Assembly: GCF_034653275.1 (NCBI RefSeq)
Contig: NZ_JAYEES010000003.1
Coordinates: 496,001 to 560,000 of the forward strand
Reading direction: 5' to 3'
DNA: 64,000 bases
Source of the DNA: Nitrospirillum sp034653275
Lineage (GTDB): Bacteria > Pseudomonadota > Alphaproteobacteria > Azospirillales > Azospirillaceae
Shown here: in pieces, positions 18,201 to 27,227 of the stretch
How positions within the stretch are numbered: position 1 is the first letter of the stretch
How the letters are laid out: every line of letters starts with the position of its first letter
Notes under the pieces: model-generated
The model's database searches: none
Told to the model about the DNA's origin: nothing
What the model saw: only the letters and a program-made list of their open reading frames with translations
Program-made: the position numbers and the translations under genes

Positions 18201-18366
18201 AACGCCAGCCGCTGAAGACTAGAAACAGAGATCAAATTAAATAAAATTGTCGGCAATCCCAGGCGTCGTCTGCGGATAACTCCCCGGTCCTGCCGCATGA
18301 CTGCCCGGTTATTTACGCCGTCGGCGCGTATTGACTCACCCTTAAGGAAAGCGTTGAGTCGTTCGC

Positions 18367-18663
18367 ATGATTGTCCCGCCCACCATCGCCCAGGCCGTAC
18401 CAGCACCGGTACTGACGCCGCAGCAGCAGTCGCCGACGCAGAACCCGTCGTTCCTGGCGGCCGTCGCCGGTGCGCAGGGTGCCGCCAAACCGGTGGCGAC
18501 GCAGACGGCCAACGCGGCCCAGCCGACGGGCAAGTCCGAGGGCAGCAAGGACAACCGCAGCGGCACCGATACCGGCCAGGCGACCGATACCGGCGCCAAC
18601 GCCGTCCGCGCCCGCAGCAGCGCCCATCCCTGGCGCGGCCAGATGCTGGACGTGACGGTTTAG
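18367..18663 (+). CDS. Small hypothetical protein
   Basis: This 98-residue reading frame starts with ATG after an AT-rich leader (18220-18260 is unusually AT-rich for the region). The protein is rich in Ala, Gln, Pro, Thr and Ser and has no hydrophobic membrane segment, so it is likely disordered. The C-terminus (SAHPWRGQMLDVTV) looks more ordered and is the part to search with. I do not recognise a family. It ends 7 bases before structured repeat copy B. Confidence 0.45.
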   Translation: MIVPPTIAQAVPAPVLTPQQQSPTQNPSFLAAVAGAQGAAKPVATQTANAAQPTGKSEGSKDNRSGTDTGQATDTGANAVRARSSAHPWRGQMLDVTV

Positions 18664-18670
18664 TCGGTTC

Positions 18671-18797
18671 CCTCAGACGCCGGGCGCGGCCATCCGGCCG
18701 CTTGGCTTATCCTCCCTTTTCAGTCCGCTGACGCTCCCCGAAAAGGTCCGGCGGACGCGGTCGCGTCCTACAGCGGCATGAATGCCTCATGCCGCTG
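18671..18797 (+). repeat. Structured intergenic repeat, copy B
   Basis: This copy has hairpin 1 at 18686-18701 (GCGGCC-ATCC-GGCCGC), hairpin 2 with arms CCTTTTC (18715-18721) and GAAAAGG (18740-18746), hairpin 3 at 18753-18768 (GGACGC-GGTC-GCGTCC) and a perfect 11-bp hairpin 4 at 18771-18797 (CAGCGGCATGA/TCATGCCGCTG). It is homologous to the elements at 10980-11114 (opposite strand) and 61549-61677. Before the insertion sequence arrived it lay directly between the convergent small gene and xth, so hairpin 4 may also have served as their terminator. Confidence 0.8.
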
Positions 18798-18834
18798 GTA
18801 AACCGTTCCGCCCAATCGGCAGCGGCCTCAGACA

Positions 18835-20393
18835 GTCGCCCGTGAATGATTTCTAAGCCGTTGGCCGACCATGGTGTTTGGCTGGTAGTGCTGTAATCGA
18901 ATTTGCAGGAAAGAGGGGGCTTGGCCTCCGCTTTCTTGCAATTTGGGGATCCCCTTTTGGGCCATTTCGTGATTCGATTCCCCCTGTGAACAGCGGTGGG
19001 AACAGGCCATGTCACGACCCCGGGACACCCGACAGAAAGACCTTCTGCGTCCAGCCCTGGACCAGATCATCGACCTGAAGCACCCACTGGTGGTGCTGTC
19101 GGGCAAGATCGACTGGGGCTTTCTGGAACAGCGCTTGGGTGGGGTCTATGGCGGCGGACCAGGCCAGCCGCCGTTGCCGGTCCGGCTGATGGCGGGCCTG
19201 CTGATCCTGAAGCACATGCACAACCTGTCGGATGAGGTGCTGACCGCCCGCTGGGCGGAGAACCCCTATTTCCAGTTCTTCTGCGGCGAGGAGGTCTTCC
19301 GCCACGACCTGCCCTTCGACCGGTCGTCGCTGTCCCGTTGGCGCCAGCGCCTGGGCGAGGAGCGGCTGGCCGCGCTGATCCAGGAGAGCCTGCGGGTGGC
19401 CCAGGCCACCGGCGCGCTCAGCACCCGCGACTTGGCGCGCGTGGCGGTGGACACCACCGTCCAGCCCAAGGCCGTCGCCCACCCCACCGACGCCCGCCTG
19501 ACCCACAAGGCCATCGAGAAGCTGGTCGCCTTCGCCAAGGACAACGGCCTCACGCTGCGCCAGAGCTATCTGCGCGTGGCCAAGAAGGCCGCCATCATGG
19601 TCGGCCGCTACACCCACGCCCACCAACACAAGCGCGCCAACCGGGAACTAAAGTTCCTGCGCACCCGTCTGGGCCGCCTCATCCGTGACATCAACCGCAA
19701 GGTCGCCGCCAAGGGAGGCGCCGAGGCCCCAGACCTCCTGGCCCGCTACGGCCCCTTACGTGACCTGGCCATCAAGGTCAGCATGCAGACCCAGCGCCAG
19801 CGCGGGCAGAAAGTCTACTCCCTCCACGCCCCCGAGGTCGAATGCATCGGCAAGGGCAAGGCCCGCGCCCCCTACGAGTTCGGCTGCAAGGTCAGCGTCG
19901 CCGTCCCCATCACCAAGCCCAAGGGCGGCCTCTTCGTCCTCCACGCCCAGGCCCTGCACACCAACCCCTTCGACGGCCACACCCTGGCCAAGGCCGTCGC
20001 CGACATCAAAGCCAACACTGGACGCGAGCCGGACCGCGTCCACGTCGACAGGGGCTATCGCGGCCATGACCATCCCAACAAGTTCAAGGTCTGGATCACA
20101 GGCCAGGTCCGCAGGACTACCACCGCCATCAAACGGGAGATGAAGCGCCGCGCCGCCATCGAGCCCATCATCGGCCACCTCAAGGCCGAGCACCGCATGG
20201 GACGGAACTACCTCAAGGGACGCCACGGCGACCGTATCAATGCCGTCCTCGCAGCCGCTGGCTTCAACTTCCACCTCCTCGTCAGGTGGTTCCAGGACCT
20301 TTGGCGTGCCCTGCTCTGCGCTCTCCAAATCCAAAACGAAATGACCCTGATCAGCTCAAATTGAACCGGTCAGGGCCATTCTTCACGGGCGAC
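18835..20393 (+). mobile_element. IS5-like insertion sequence, copy 1 (1559 bp)
   Basis: The ends carry a 12-bp perfect terminal inverted repeat, GTCGCCCGTGAA at the left (18835) and its complement at the right (ending 20393). The element is flanked by a 6-bp direct repeat, CAGACA, at 18829-18834 and 20394-20399, which is the target duplication. It contains one transposase gene and a 174-bp left leader. Every stretch I compared is the same as in the copy at 42255-43813, and the two transposases translate identically. It is inserted exactly over the stop codon of xth. Confidence 0.92.
19009..20364 (+). CDS. Transposase of IS copy 1 (IS5-like, DDE)
   Basis: This is a full-length, 451-residue DDE transposase of the IS4/IS5 superfamily. 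The N-terminal DUF772-like region (about 30-110; LMAGLLILKHMHNLSDE, FCGEEVFRHDLPFDRSSLSRWR) precedes the RNase-H-fold catalytic core. The acidic triad appears intact: D148 (VAVDTTVQ), D347 (VHVDRGYRG) and E385 (AIEPIIGHLKAEHRMGRN). No frameshift or premature stop is present, so the element may be active. The start ATG follows 'gggaacaggcc'. Translation is identical to the product of the second copy. Confidence 0.93.
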   Translation: MSRPRDTRQKDLLRPALDQIIDLKHPLVVLSGKIDWGFLEQRLGGVYGGGPGQPPLPVRLMAGLLILKHMHNLSDEVLTARWAENPYFQFFCGEEVFRHDLPFDRSSLSRWRQRLGEERLAALIQESLRVAQATGALSTRDLARVAVDTTVQPKAVAHPTDARLTHKAIEKLVAFAKDNGLTLRQSYLRVAKKAAIMVGRYTHAHQHKRANRELKFLRTRLGRLIRDINRKVAAKGGAEAPDLLARYGPLRDLAIKVSMQTQRQRGQKVYSLHAPEVECIGKGKARAPYEFGCKVSVAVPITKPKGGLFVLHAQALHTNPFDGHTLAKAVADIKANTGREPDRVHVDRGYRGHDHPNKFKVWITGQVRRTTTAIKREMKRRAAIEPIIGHLKAEHRMGRNYLKGRHGDRINAVLAAAGFNFHLLVRWFQDLWRALLCALQIQNEMTLISSN

Positions 20394-21187
20394 CAGACAT
20401 CAATATCGATCATCACCGGCACATGGTCCGAGGGCTTGGGCCCCCAGCCGCGGGCTTCGCGCAGCACGGTGTAGCCCAGAAGATTGGGCACCAGCGGCCG
20501 CGTGACCCAGATGTGGTCCAGGCGGCGGCCGCGATCGGACAGGCCCCAGTCGGCGGAGCGGTAGGACCACCAGGTGTAGAGCTTCTCCGTGGCCGGCAGG
20601 AAATGGCGCACGGCATCCACCCATTCCCCCGCCCGCATCATGGCGTCCATCTTCGCCACCTCGATGGGCGTGTGCGAGATGACGTTCAGCAGGGCGCGGT
20701 GGGACCAGACGTCGCTTTCCAGAGGGGCCACGTTCAGGTCGCCCACCAGGATGCGGGGCTTTTGCCGGTCCTCCAGCGCCTCGCCCCAGGCCGTCAGCTC
20801 ATCCAGGAAGCGCAGCTTGTGCCGGAACTTGTCGTTCAGGTCGGGGTCGGGGATGTCGCCACCGGCGGGAATGTAGAAATTGTGCAGCTCGATCCCACCC
20901 GGCAGTTCCGCCTGCACATGCCGGCAGTCGTGCCGCTCGCACCACAGGGTGCCGCCCGTGCCGGACAGCGGCAGGCGGGAGAGGATGGCGACGCCGTTGT
21001 AGCTTTTCATCCCGCGCACGTGGACATGGACATAGCCGCGCGCCGCCAGTTCCTTCAACGGGAAGGCGTCGTCGATGACCTTGGTTTCCTGCAGGCAAAG
21101 GACATCGGGGCCGTAGTCGTCGACCAGCCGCAAGACCATGTCCAGGCGCAGCCGCACCGAATTGATGTTCCAGGTGACGATGCGCAA
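20351..21187 (-). CDS. xth: Exodeoxyribonuclease III, C-terminus altered by insertion sequence
   Basis: XthA removes 3'-blocking groups and cuts at AP sites in base excision repair. The 278-residue protein keeps the family residues: N7 (WNINSVR), E34 (CLQETK), the VGDLNVAP motif, and the C-terminal SDHVPV with catalytic Asp-His. The natural protein would end at ...MIDIDV followed by TGA. The insertion sequence split that TGA, and the frame now runs into the IS right end, adding 14 residues (WSPVKNGPDRFNLS). The catalytic core is complete, so the enzyme is probably active. Conserved neighbours on the same strand are lolA and ftsK upstream. Confidence 0.93.
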   Translation of the reverse strand: MRIVTWNINSVRLRLDMVLRLVDDYGPDVLCLQETKVIDDAFPLKELAARGYVHVHVRGMKSYNGVAILSRLPLSGTGGTLWCERHDCRHVQAELPGGIELHNFYIPAGGDIPDPDLNDKFRHKLRFLDELTAWGEALEDRQKPRILVGDLNVAPLESDVWSHRALLNVISHTPIEVAKMDAMMRAGEWVDAVRHFLPATEKLYTWWSYRSADWGLSDRGRRLDHIWVTRPLVPNLLGYTVLREARGWGPKPSDHVPVMIDIDVWSPVKNGPDRFNLS

Positions 21188-21255
21188 GGCGGCCTCTTAA
21201 GCGATGGGAGAGCACAGGGTGTACCCGCCGCCGCCCGAGGGAACAAGTGCGGAAC

Positions 21256-22041
21256 TCAGCTTTCGCGCGCGGTGGCCCGTGTGCGCACGGCGTCGCCGAA
21301 GGCCTTGAACAAGGCGACGGAGGCCGGGTCTTCCCAGAAGCGCCATTCGGGATGCCATTGCACGGCCAGGGCGAAGGTGGCGCCCTCGACCCGCACGGCT
21401 TCGATCAGGCCGTCGGGCGCCGTCGCCTCCACCGCCAGGCCGGGGGCCAGGCGGTCTATGCCCTGCTGATGCAGGGAGTTGACGGTCATGCGCTCCCGCC
21501 CGGTGATGCCGGCCATCAGGCCGCCGGGGGTCAGGTCCACGGCGTGGGCGCCGCCGTATTGCACCTCCAGCGGCTGGCTCTCGTCATCACGGTGGTCCAT
21601 CAGGCCGGGCACGTCCTGCACCTTCTGGTGCAGAGTGCCGCCCAGGGCCACGTTCAGTTCCTGCAGGCCACGGCAGATGGCGAACAGCGGCAGGTCGGCG
21701 TCCAGCGCGGCGCGATACAGGGGCAGGGTGGTGGCGTCGCGGTTCAGGTCGTGCAGGGTGCCGGGTTCCGACAGCGGGCCTTGATAGCGGTCGGGGTGCA
21801 CGTTGCTGGGGCTGCCGGTGAACAGCAGGCCGTCCAGGCGCCCCACCACCTCCGCCGGGTCGTAGCGGTCGCCCAGGGCGGGCAGCAGCACGGCCAGGGC
21901 ATGGGCGCCGTCCGACACGGCGCGCACATACTTGTCGCCCACGACATGGAAGGGGTGGCGGCCCAGGGTGCGATAGTCGGCGGAGATGCCGACGATGGGC
22001 AATCCAGTACGGGGAAGGCCGGTACGGGGAAGGCTGGTCAT
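21256..22041 (-). CDS. Class I glutamine amidotransferase-like (peptidase C26, PuuD type)
   Basis: This 261-residue protein resembles gamma-glutamyl-gamma-aminobutyrate hydrolases. The catalytic Cys is in FAICRGLQELNV (about C121) and the His-Glu pair in VQWHPEW. The GLLFTGSPSNVHP segment is typical of the family. In putrescine catabolism PuuD releases GABA from gamma-glutamyl-GABA. No other puu gene is nearby, so the substrate is uncertain. A short N-terminal duplication (LPRTGLPRTGLP) comes from a tandem 12-base repeat just after the start codon and may mean the true start is slightly downstream. Confidence 0.85.
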   Translation of the reverse strand: MTSLPRTGLPRTGLPIVGISADYRTLGRHPFHVVGDKYVRAVSDGAHALAVLLPALGDRYDPAEVVGRLDGLLFTGSPSNVHPDRYQGPLSEPGTLHDLNRDATTLPLYRAALDADLPLFAICRGLQELNVALGGTLHQKVQDVPGLMDHRDDESQPLEVQYGGAHAVDLTPGGLMAGITGRERMTVNSLHQQGIDRLAPGLAVEATAPDGLIEAVRVEGATFALAVQWHPEWRFWEDPASVALFKAFGDAVRTRATARES

Positions 22042-22082
22042 CGCTGAACCCTCCTTTGCTTGGGGGCCGCCGGGGCGCGGCG

Positions 22083-22742
22083 TCAGTCACGCTCCTTGCG
22101 GCGGCTGGGATCGCGGAAATAGAACTGGTTATCATCCAGACTGACGCCCGTCTGCGGATCCAGCAGCGCCACCTCGGTGGTGGCGCCCTGGGCGTCCAGC
22201 ACCCGCCACTTCCTCAGGCCGAAGGGCTGTTCCTGGAACATCAGGGTCAGGCGGCCCAGGCCGGGATCCTTGGTCTGGACCAGCGTCACCTCCAGCACCC
22301 CGGCGCTGTCGTCCATGGACGTGACGGTGACGTCGCCGGACAGGTGCAGGTCGGGCCGCAGGATGAAGTCGGCCATGGTGCTGCCGATGGGCGCGTTCGA
22401 CTGTTCCTTGGACTCGGCGTCCCAGAAATAGACGAAATGGCCGTCGGCCACGATGAAGTTCTTGTTGGGCGGGTCGTAGTCGATCCGCATCTTGCCTGGC
22501 CGCTTCAGCTGGAAAGTGCCGCGCACCAGGCTGCCGTCCGGGTTCACCTGCTGGAACTGCGACTTCAGCGTCTGGATGCCGTTCAGGTAGGTTTCCACCT
22601 GCTTCAGCTTGGCCTTGTCGTCATCGGTGAACTGGGTGGGGGGCTTGGCGGCAGCCGGCCCGGCGATGAAGACCAGGGGGGCGGCCATAGGGGCGGCGGT
22701 GGCGAGCGCGATCAGGGCGGCAAGAGCGGTGCGGCGTATCAT
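22083..22742 (-). CDS. lolA: LolA-family outer-membrane lipoprotein carrier
   Basis: LolA shuttles lipoproteins across the periplasm from LolCDE to the outer membrane. This 219-residue protein has a Sec signal peptide (about 1-33, ending AGPAAA) and the LolA fold pattern: an amphipathic N-terminal helix with LNGIQTLKSQFQQV, then the strand-rich region with GTFQLKRPGKMRIDYDPP and NFIVADGHFVYFWD. Position between ftsK and xth on the same strand is the usual alphaproteobacterial arrangement. Members in this class are sometimes only LolA-like; the context supports a true carrier. Confidence 0.88.
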   Translation of the reverse strand: MIRRTALAALIALATAAPMAAPLVFIAGPAAAKPPTQFTDDDKAKLKQVETYLNGIQTLKSQFQQVNPDGSLVRGTFQLKRPGKMRIDYDPPNKNFIVADGHFVYFWDAESKEQSNAPIGSTMADFILRPDLHLSGDVTVTSMDDSAGVLEVTLVQTKDPGLGRLTLMFQEQPFGLRKWRVLDAQGATTEVALLDPQTGVSLDDNQFYFRDPSRRKERD

Positions 22743-22881
22743 GGTGCCTTCAGGATAGACCGCGCTTTAAGGCGGAATTTTGGTGGCGGTACAAGGTGTT
22801 GGAAAAAGCGGGAAGAGGGGAGGGGGCTCAGGAGGCGCCGCGTACGCGTCCCATCCACGGGAAGCGTACGCCCCTTCCTCC

Positions 22882-25608
22882 TCAATTCACCCGTTCATGG
22901 TCGTCGATGTTACGCGCCAGCACCTCGCGCTTGCCGACATGGTTGGCGCGGCTGACCACGCCCTCCTGCTCCATGCGCTCGATCAGGCGGGCGGCGCTGT
23001 TGTAGCCGATGCGCAGGTGGCGCTGGATGAAGCTGGTGCTGGCCTTGCCCTCGCGGCAGACCACGGCCACCGCCTGGTCGTAGAGATCGTCGCCGGAGCT
23101 GGCGTTGCCGCCGGCGCCGCCACCGCCCGACCCGCCATCGTCGTCGAAGGGGCTGACGTCCTCCTCCTCGGTCACGGCGTCGACATAGTTGGGCTCGCCT
23201 TGCGCCTTCAGGAACTTCACCACGTCCTCCACCTCCTGGTCGCGGACGAAGGGGCCGTGGACGCGGGTGATGCGGCCGCCGCCGGCCATATAGAGCATGT
23301 CGCCCTGGCCCAGCAGCTGTTCGGCACCCTGTTCACCCAGGATGGTGCGGCTGTCGATCTTGGAGGTGACCTGGAAGCTGATGCGCGTGGGGAAGTTGGC
23401 CTTGATGGTGCCGGTGATGACGTCCACCGAGGGGCGCTGCGTCGCCATGATGATGTGGATGCCGGCGGCGCGGGCCATCTGGGCCAGGCGCTGGATGGCG
23501 GCCTCGATGTCCTTGCCCGCCACCAGCATCAGGTCCGCCATCTCATCGACGATGACGACGATGTAGGGCAGTTCCGTCAGATCGATGGGCTGGTCCTCGA
23601 ACACCGGCTTGCCGGTGTCGGGGTCGAAGCCCGTCTGGATGCGGCGGGTCAGCGTCTCGCCGTTCTGGCGCGCCTCGCGCAGGCGCATGTTGTAGCCGTC
23701 GATGTTGCGCACGCCCAGCTTGGACATGGCGCGGTAGCGGTCCTCCATCTCCCGCACCGTCCACTTCAGGGCCACCACCGCCTTCTTGGGATCGGTCACC
23801 ACCGGCGCCAGCAGGTGGGGGATGCCCTCGTAGATGGACAGTTCCAGCATCTTGGGATCGACCATGATGAAGCGGCACTTCTCCGGCGGCAGCCGGTAGA
23901 GCAGCGACAGGATCATGGTGTTGATGGCCACGGACTTGCCCGAGCCGGTGGTGCCGGCCACCAGCAGGTGGGGCATGCGAGCGAGGTCGGCGATCACCGG
24001 CTGGCCGCCGATGTCCTTGCCCAGCACCAGGGCCAGCTTGTGCTGGCTACGGTCGTAGGTCTCCGCCTCCAGCAGTTCGCGCAGGTAGACGGTCTCGCGC
24101 TTGGCGTTGGGCAGCTCCACGCCGATGACGTTGCGGCCCGGCACCACCGCCACGCGGACGGACACGGCGCTCATGGACCGGGCGATGTCGTCGGCCAGGC
24201 CGATGACGCGGGACGACTTGGTGCCCGGCGCCGGTTCCAGTTCATAGAGGGTGACGACGGGGCCGGGATGGACCTTGCCGATCTCACCCTTCACGCCGAA
24301 GTCGTCCAGCACGCCTTCCAGCAGCTGCGCGTTCTGGCGCAGGCCTTCCTCATTCACGCCGGGGCTGCGCACCGACAGGTCGGGCAACTGCAGCAGGTCC
24401 ACTGGCGGCAGTTCGTATTCGCTGGGGCCGTCGGGTTCCAGGTCCAGGCTGGATTGCACCGGCGCCGGCGCCTTGCGCGCGATCTCCACCGGCTTGGCCT
24501 TGGGCGGGACCACGGTGGCCAGAGGCCGGCGGGGGGCAGCCTCGCCCTCCACCGCCAATTCGCCGTCGCGCGGCGGTTCGCGGTCGGCGGGACGGTCCAG
24601 CGGGGGAATGGACAGGCTGGGTTCGCGGCGGCCGCCGTCGCCGAAGCCGGGTTCCCGGCGGAGCGCCGGCGCGGCCCGCTTGGGCGCCGACAGGCCCCTG
24701 AGCGTGTCGGCCAGGCCGCCCTTGAGACCGCCGGCGATGCCGCCGAGGCCGCCCCGCAGCGCGGAGCCGGCGGCGCGCAGGCGCCCGGCCAGGCCGCCGG
24801 CGGGGACGGCCGTTTCCTCCGCATACTCCTCATACGTCTCATCCTCCGGCTCATAGGCCGGTTCCGGCGCGCGGCGGATGGAGGCGGGCTTGGGCTTCAG
24901 CGCGGGCCGCCATTGGCCGGCGCGGCGCAGGAAGCCGTAGGTGGCGCCCACGGCGGCGAAGGCCTGGTAGAAGGGCACGCCCAGGGCCACGACGATCAGC
25001 GCCACGGTGGCGAAGGCCATGACCAGGCCCAGCACCACCGGGCTGCTCCACCCCAGGTGGCTGGCGATGAAACGGTCGACCAGCGTGACGATGACGCGGC
25101 CGGCATTGCCGCCGGCGCCGCCGCCGAAGGGGGCGGAGATGCCGCCCAGCGAGACGCCCGCCAGGGTGATGGCGAACAGGCCGGCGGCGACGCGTCCCGC
25201 CCAGAAGCTGGGCGGGTCATGGCGCAGGATGCGCACGCCCCAGCCGGCGATGATGACTGCCAGCAGATAGGCGGCCAGGCCGAAGGATTGCACCAGCACG
25301 TCGGCGGCGTAGGAACCGAAGACCCCCGCCACGTTGTGCACGGTGGTGTGGGGGCCGGCCGTGTTCCAGGAGGGGTCGTTGGGGTCGTAGCTGAACAGGA
25401 TGGCGGCCAGCGCCAGGGCCAGCAGCACCACGCACAGGCCGCCCACCTCGGTGGCGCGGCGCATCAGGAACTGCGAGGCACCCTCGGGCAATAGACTGCC
25501 CCGCCGGCGCTTGCCTGGGCCGGTGGGCGCGGGGCCAGCCCCCGAACCTGAGGACAGGGGATCGCGGTTGCCCCGGGAACCGGGGGTGGAGGCAAGGCGG
25601 GTCGTCAT
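22882..25608 (-). CDS. ftsK: DNA translocase FtsK
   Basis: FtsK anchors at the division septum and pumps DNA towards dif so that chromosome dimers are resolved. The 908-residue protein has several N-terminal membrane segments (about 50-190) and a Pro/Arg-rich linker (about 190-400). The alpha/beta motor follows, with Walker A AGTTGSGKS near residue 550 and Walker B-type IVVIVDEMADLM. A C-terminal gamma winged-helix domain reads the polar KOPS sequences (about 840-900; STSFIQRHLRIGYNSAARLIERME). A Gly/Ser/Asp-rich stretch separates motor and gamma domains. All expected parts are present. Confidence 0.96.
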   Translation of the reverse strand: MTTRLASTPGSRGNRDPLSSGSGAGPAPTGPGKRRRGSLLPEGASQFLMRRATEVGGLCVVLLALALAAILFSYDPNDPSWNTAGPHTTVHNVAGVFGSYAADVLVQSFGLAAYLLAVIIAGWGVRILRHDPPSFWAGRVAAGLFAITLAGVSLGGISAPFGGGAGGNAGRVIVTLVDRFIASHLGWSSPVVLGLVMAFATVALIVVALGVPFYQAFAAVGATYGFLRRAGQWRPALKPKPASIRRAPEPAYEPEDETYEEYAEETAVPAGGLAGRLRAAGSALRGGLGGIAGGLKGGLADTLRGLSAPKRAAPALRREPGFGDGGRREPSLSIPPLDRPADREPPRDGELAVEGEAAPRRPLATVVPPKAKPVEIARKAPAPVQSSLDLEPDGPSEYELPPVDLLQLPDLSVRSPGVNEEGLRQNAQLLEGVLDDFGVKGEIGKVHPGPVVTLYELEPAPGTKSSRVIGLADDIARSMSAVSVRVAVVPGRNVIGVELPNAKRETVYLRELLEAETYDRSQHKLALVLGKDIGGQPVIADLARMPHLLVAGTTGSGKSVAINTMILSLLYRLPPEKCRFIMVDPKMLELSIYEGIPHLLAPVVTDPKKAVVALKWTVREMEDRYRAMSKLGVRNIDGYNMRLREARQNGETLTRRIQTGFDPDTGKPVFEDQPIDLTELPYIVVIVDEMADLMLVAGKDIEAAIQRLAQMARAAGIHIIMATQRPSVDVITGTIKANFPTRISFQVTSKIDSRTILGEQGAEQLLGQGDMLYMAGGGRITRVHGPFVRDQEVEDVVKFLKAQGEPNYVDAVTEEEDVSPFDDDGGSGGGGAGGNASSGDDLYDQAVAVVCREGKASTSFIQRHLRIGYNSAARLIERMEQEGVVSRANHVGKREVLARNIDDHERVN

Positions 25609-25758
25609 GGGCCGTCGCTCGTTCCTGAAAACTTACGGGCGTGGGTCGATATCGGAGACGGTGCCACGGCCGGTGAGGGCGGTGGGCCGGTTCCAGGGAG
25701 TAAACACGGTATCAGGCAACTTTATGTCAGGCCGAAAACCGGGTGTGCCCGGTGCTGG

Positions 25759-27042
25759 TCATCCCAACACCCGGGCGATCGTCTCACAGGCGCGGGCCAC
25801 CGTTTCGGTGTCATGCACCAGGGCCACGCGGATAAAGGGATGGCCGGCATTGCTGCCGTCCGGTTCCGACCGCGTGAAATAGGCGCCGGGCAGAACGCGC
25901 AGGCCCGCCTCCCCCCACAGCGTGCGGGTGGCGGCCTCGCCGTCGCCCACCTCCAGCCACAGGAAGAAGCCGCCGGCCGGGCGGTAGAAGCCATAGCGGC
26001 CCTTCAGCGCCGCCTCCGCCGCGTCGATCTTCTGGCGGTAGAGGCGCCGGTTCTCCTCCACGTGCGCGTCATCGCCCCACAGCGCGGCGGCGGCGGCCAG
26101 CGCCGGCAGGGCGTTGCCGGCCAGGGCGTAGCTGCGCAGGCGGGTGAAGGCCTGGATCAGCGCGGGATCACCGGCGATGAAGCCGGACCGCAGGCCGGCG
26201 GCGCTGGACCGCTTGGACAGGGAATTGAACACCAGCAGGTTGGCCGTGCCCCGGCCGGCCCCGTCGCCTTCCAGCGCCAGTGCCGCCTCGAACCCGCCGG
26301 GGGGTGGGGCCTGGTCCCAGATCTCGGCATAGCATTCGTCCAGCGCCAGGACGAAGCCGTAGGCGCGGGCCAGGGTGATGGCCTTCTTCAGGTAGGCCAG
26401 GTCCGCCACCGCCCCTTGCGGGTTGCTGGGCGTGCACAGGTACATCAGCGCCGTTCGGGCGAGCAGGTCGGGCGCCAGGGCATCCAGGTCGGGCAGGAAG
26501 CCGGTCTCGCGGGTGGCCGGCATGAACACCGGCTCCGCCCCCGCCAGGGCGGCGGCCCCCTCGTACACGGCGTAGAAGGGGTTGGGGATCAGCACCGCCG
26601 GCTGGCGGCCGTCTTTCCGCTGCGGTGTGGCCAGCAGCGCCACCTGGAACAACGCCTCGCGCGTGCCGGTGGCGGGCAGGATGCCCTTGTCCACGTCCAC
26701 GAAGCCGGCCGGCAGGCCGTAACGGCGGCAGAGCCAGCCGTGCACGGCGGCGCGGAAGGGGGTCGTGCCGATGGTGGGCGGGTATTTGCCCCAGTCGGCC
26801 AGGGGAGCCGCGGCCAGCGCCTGCGCCAGCAGGGCGGGCGGCTCGTGCTGCGGCTCGCCGATGGACAGCATCAGCGGTGTGGTGTTGCTGCGCGGCGTCA
26901 CGTCCGCCAGCAGTGCCGCCAGCCGGGTGAAGGGATAGTCCGACAGCCCGCCCAGGCGGCCGTTCAGGGCCGGACCCACGGTCGGCCCCCCAGCAACCGG
27001 GTGCGTCGTGACGGAAAGCCGAGGGTCGGCCGCCAGTTCCAT
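25759..27042 (-). CDS. Class I/II PLP-dependent aminotransferase (DapC/Aat-like)
   Basis: This 427-residue fold-type I aminotransferase has an N-terminal SIGEPQHEPP substrate loop, CTPSNPQGAV, the LALDECYAEIW motif and the PLP-binding lysine in SLSKRSSAAGLRSGF. The pattern fits N-succinyldiaminopimelate aminotransferase-type (DapC) proteins of proteobacteria, which would place it in lysine/diaminopimelate synthesis. It may equally be the Aat homologue found beside glnZ in Azospirillum. It lies 185 bp downstream of the PII gene on the same strand. The exact substrate is inferred. Confidence 0.85.
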   Translation of the reverse strand: MELAADPRLSVTTHPVAGGPTVGPALNGRLGGLSDYPFTRLAALLADVTPRSNTTPLMLSIGEPQHEPPALLAQALAAAPLADWGKYPPTIGTTPFRAAVHGWLCRRYGLPAGFVDVDKGILPATGTREALFQVALLATPQRKDGRQPAVLIPNPFYAVYEGAAALAGAEPVFMPATRETGFLPDLDALAPDLLARTALMYLCTPSNPQGAVADLAYLKKAITLARAYGFVLALDECYAEIWDQAPPPGGFEAALALEGDGAGRGTANLLVFNSLSKRSSAAGLRSGFIAGDPALIQAFTRLRSYALAGNALPALAAAAALWGDDAHVEENRRLYRQKIDAAEAALKGRYGFYRPAGGFFLWLEVGDGEAATRTLWGEAGLRVLPGAYFTRSEPDGSNAGHPFIRVALVHDTETVARACETIARVLG

Positions 27043-27227
27043 GGGAAAAATCGTGTCCGGACATATCGGGAAGATGGCCCGATATTAGCCGCCGGACCCC
27101 GCCCCCACAAGGGCCACAGCGCTTCAGCATCCCTGGCCCCGTCCGGGAAAGCGCCTTAGAATCCGTGGATTTGCCCCTAAATGCTTAGAAACCCGATGAA
27201 AAGCGGACCACGGCCGTCACCGCATAT

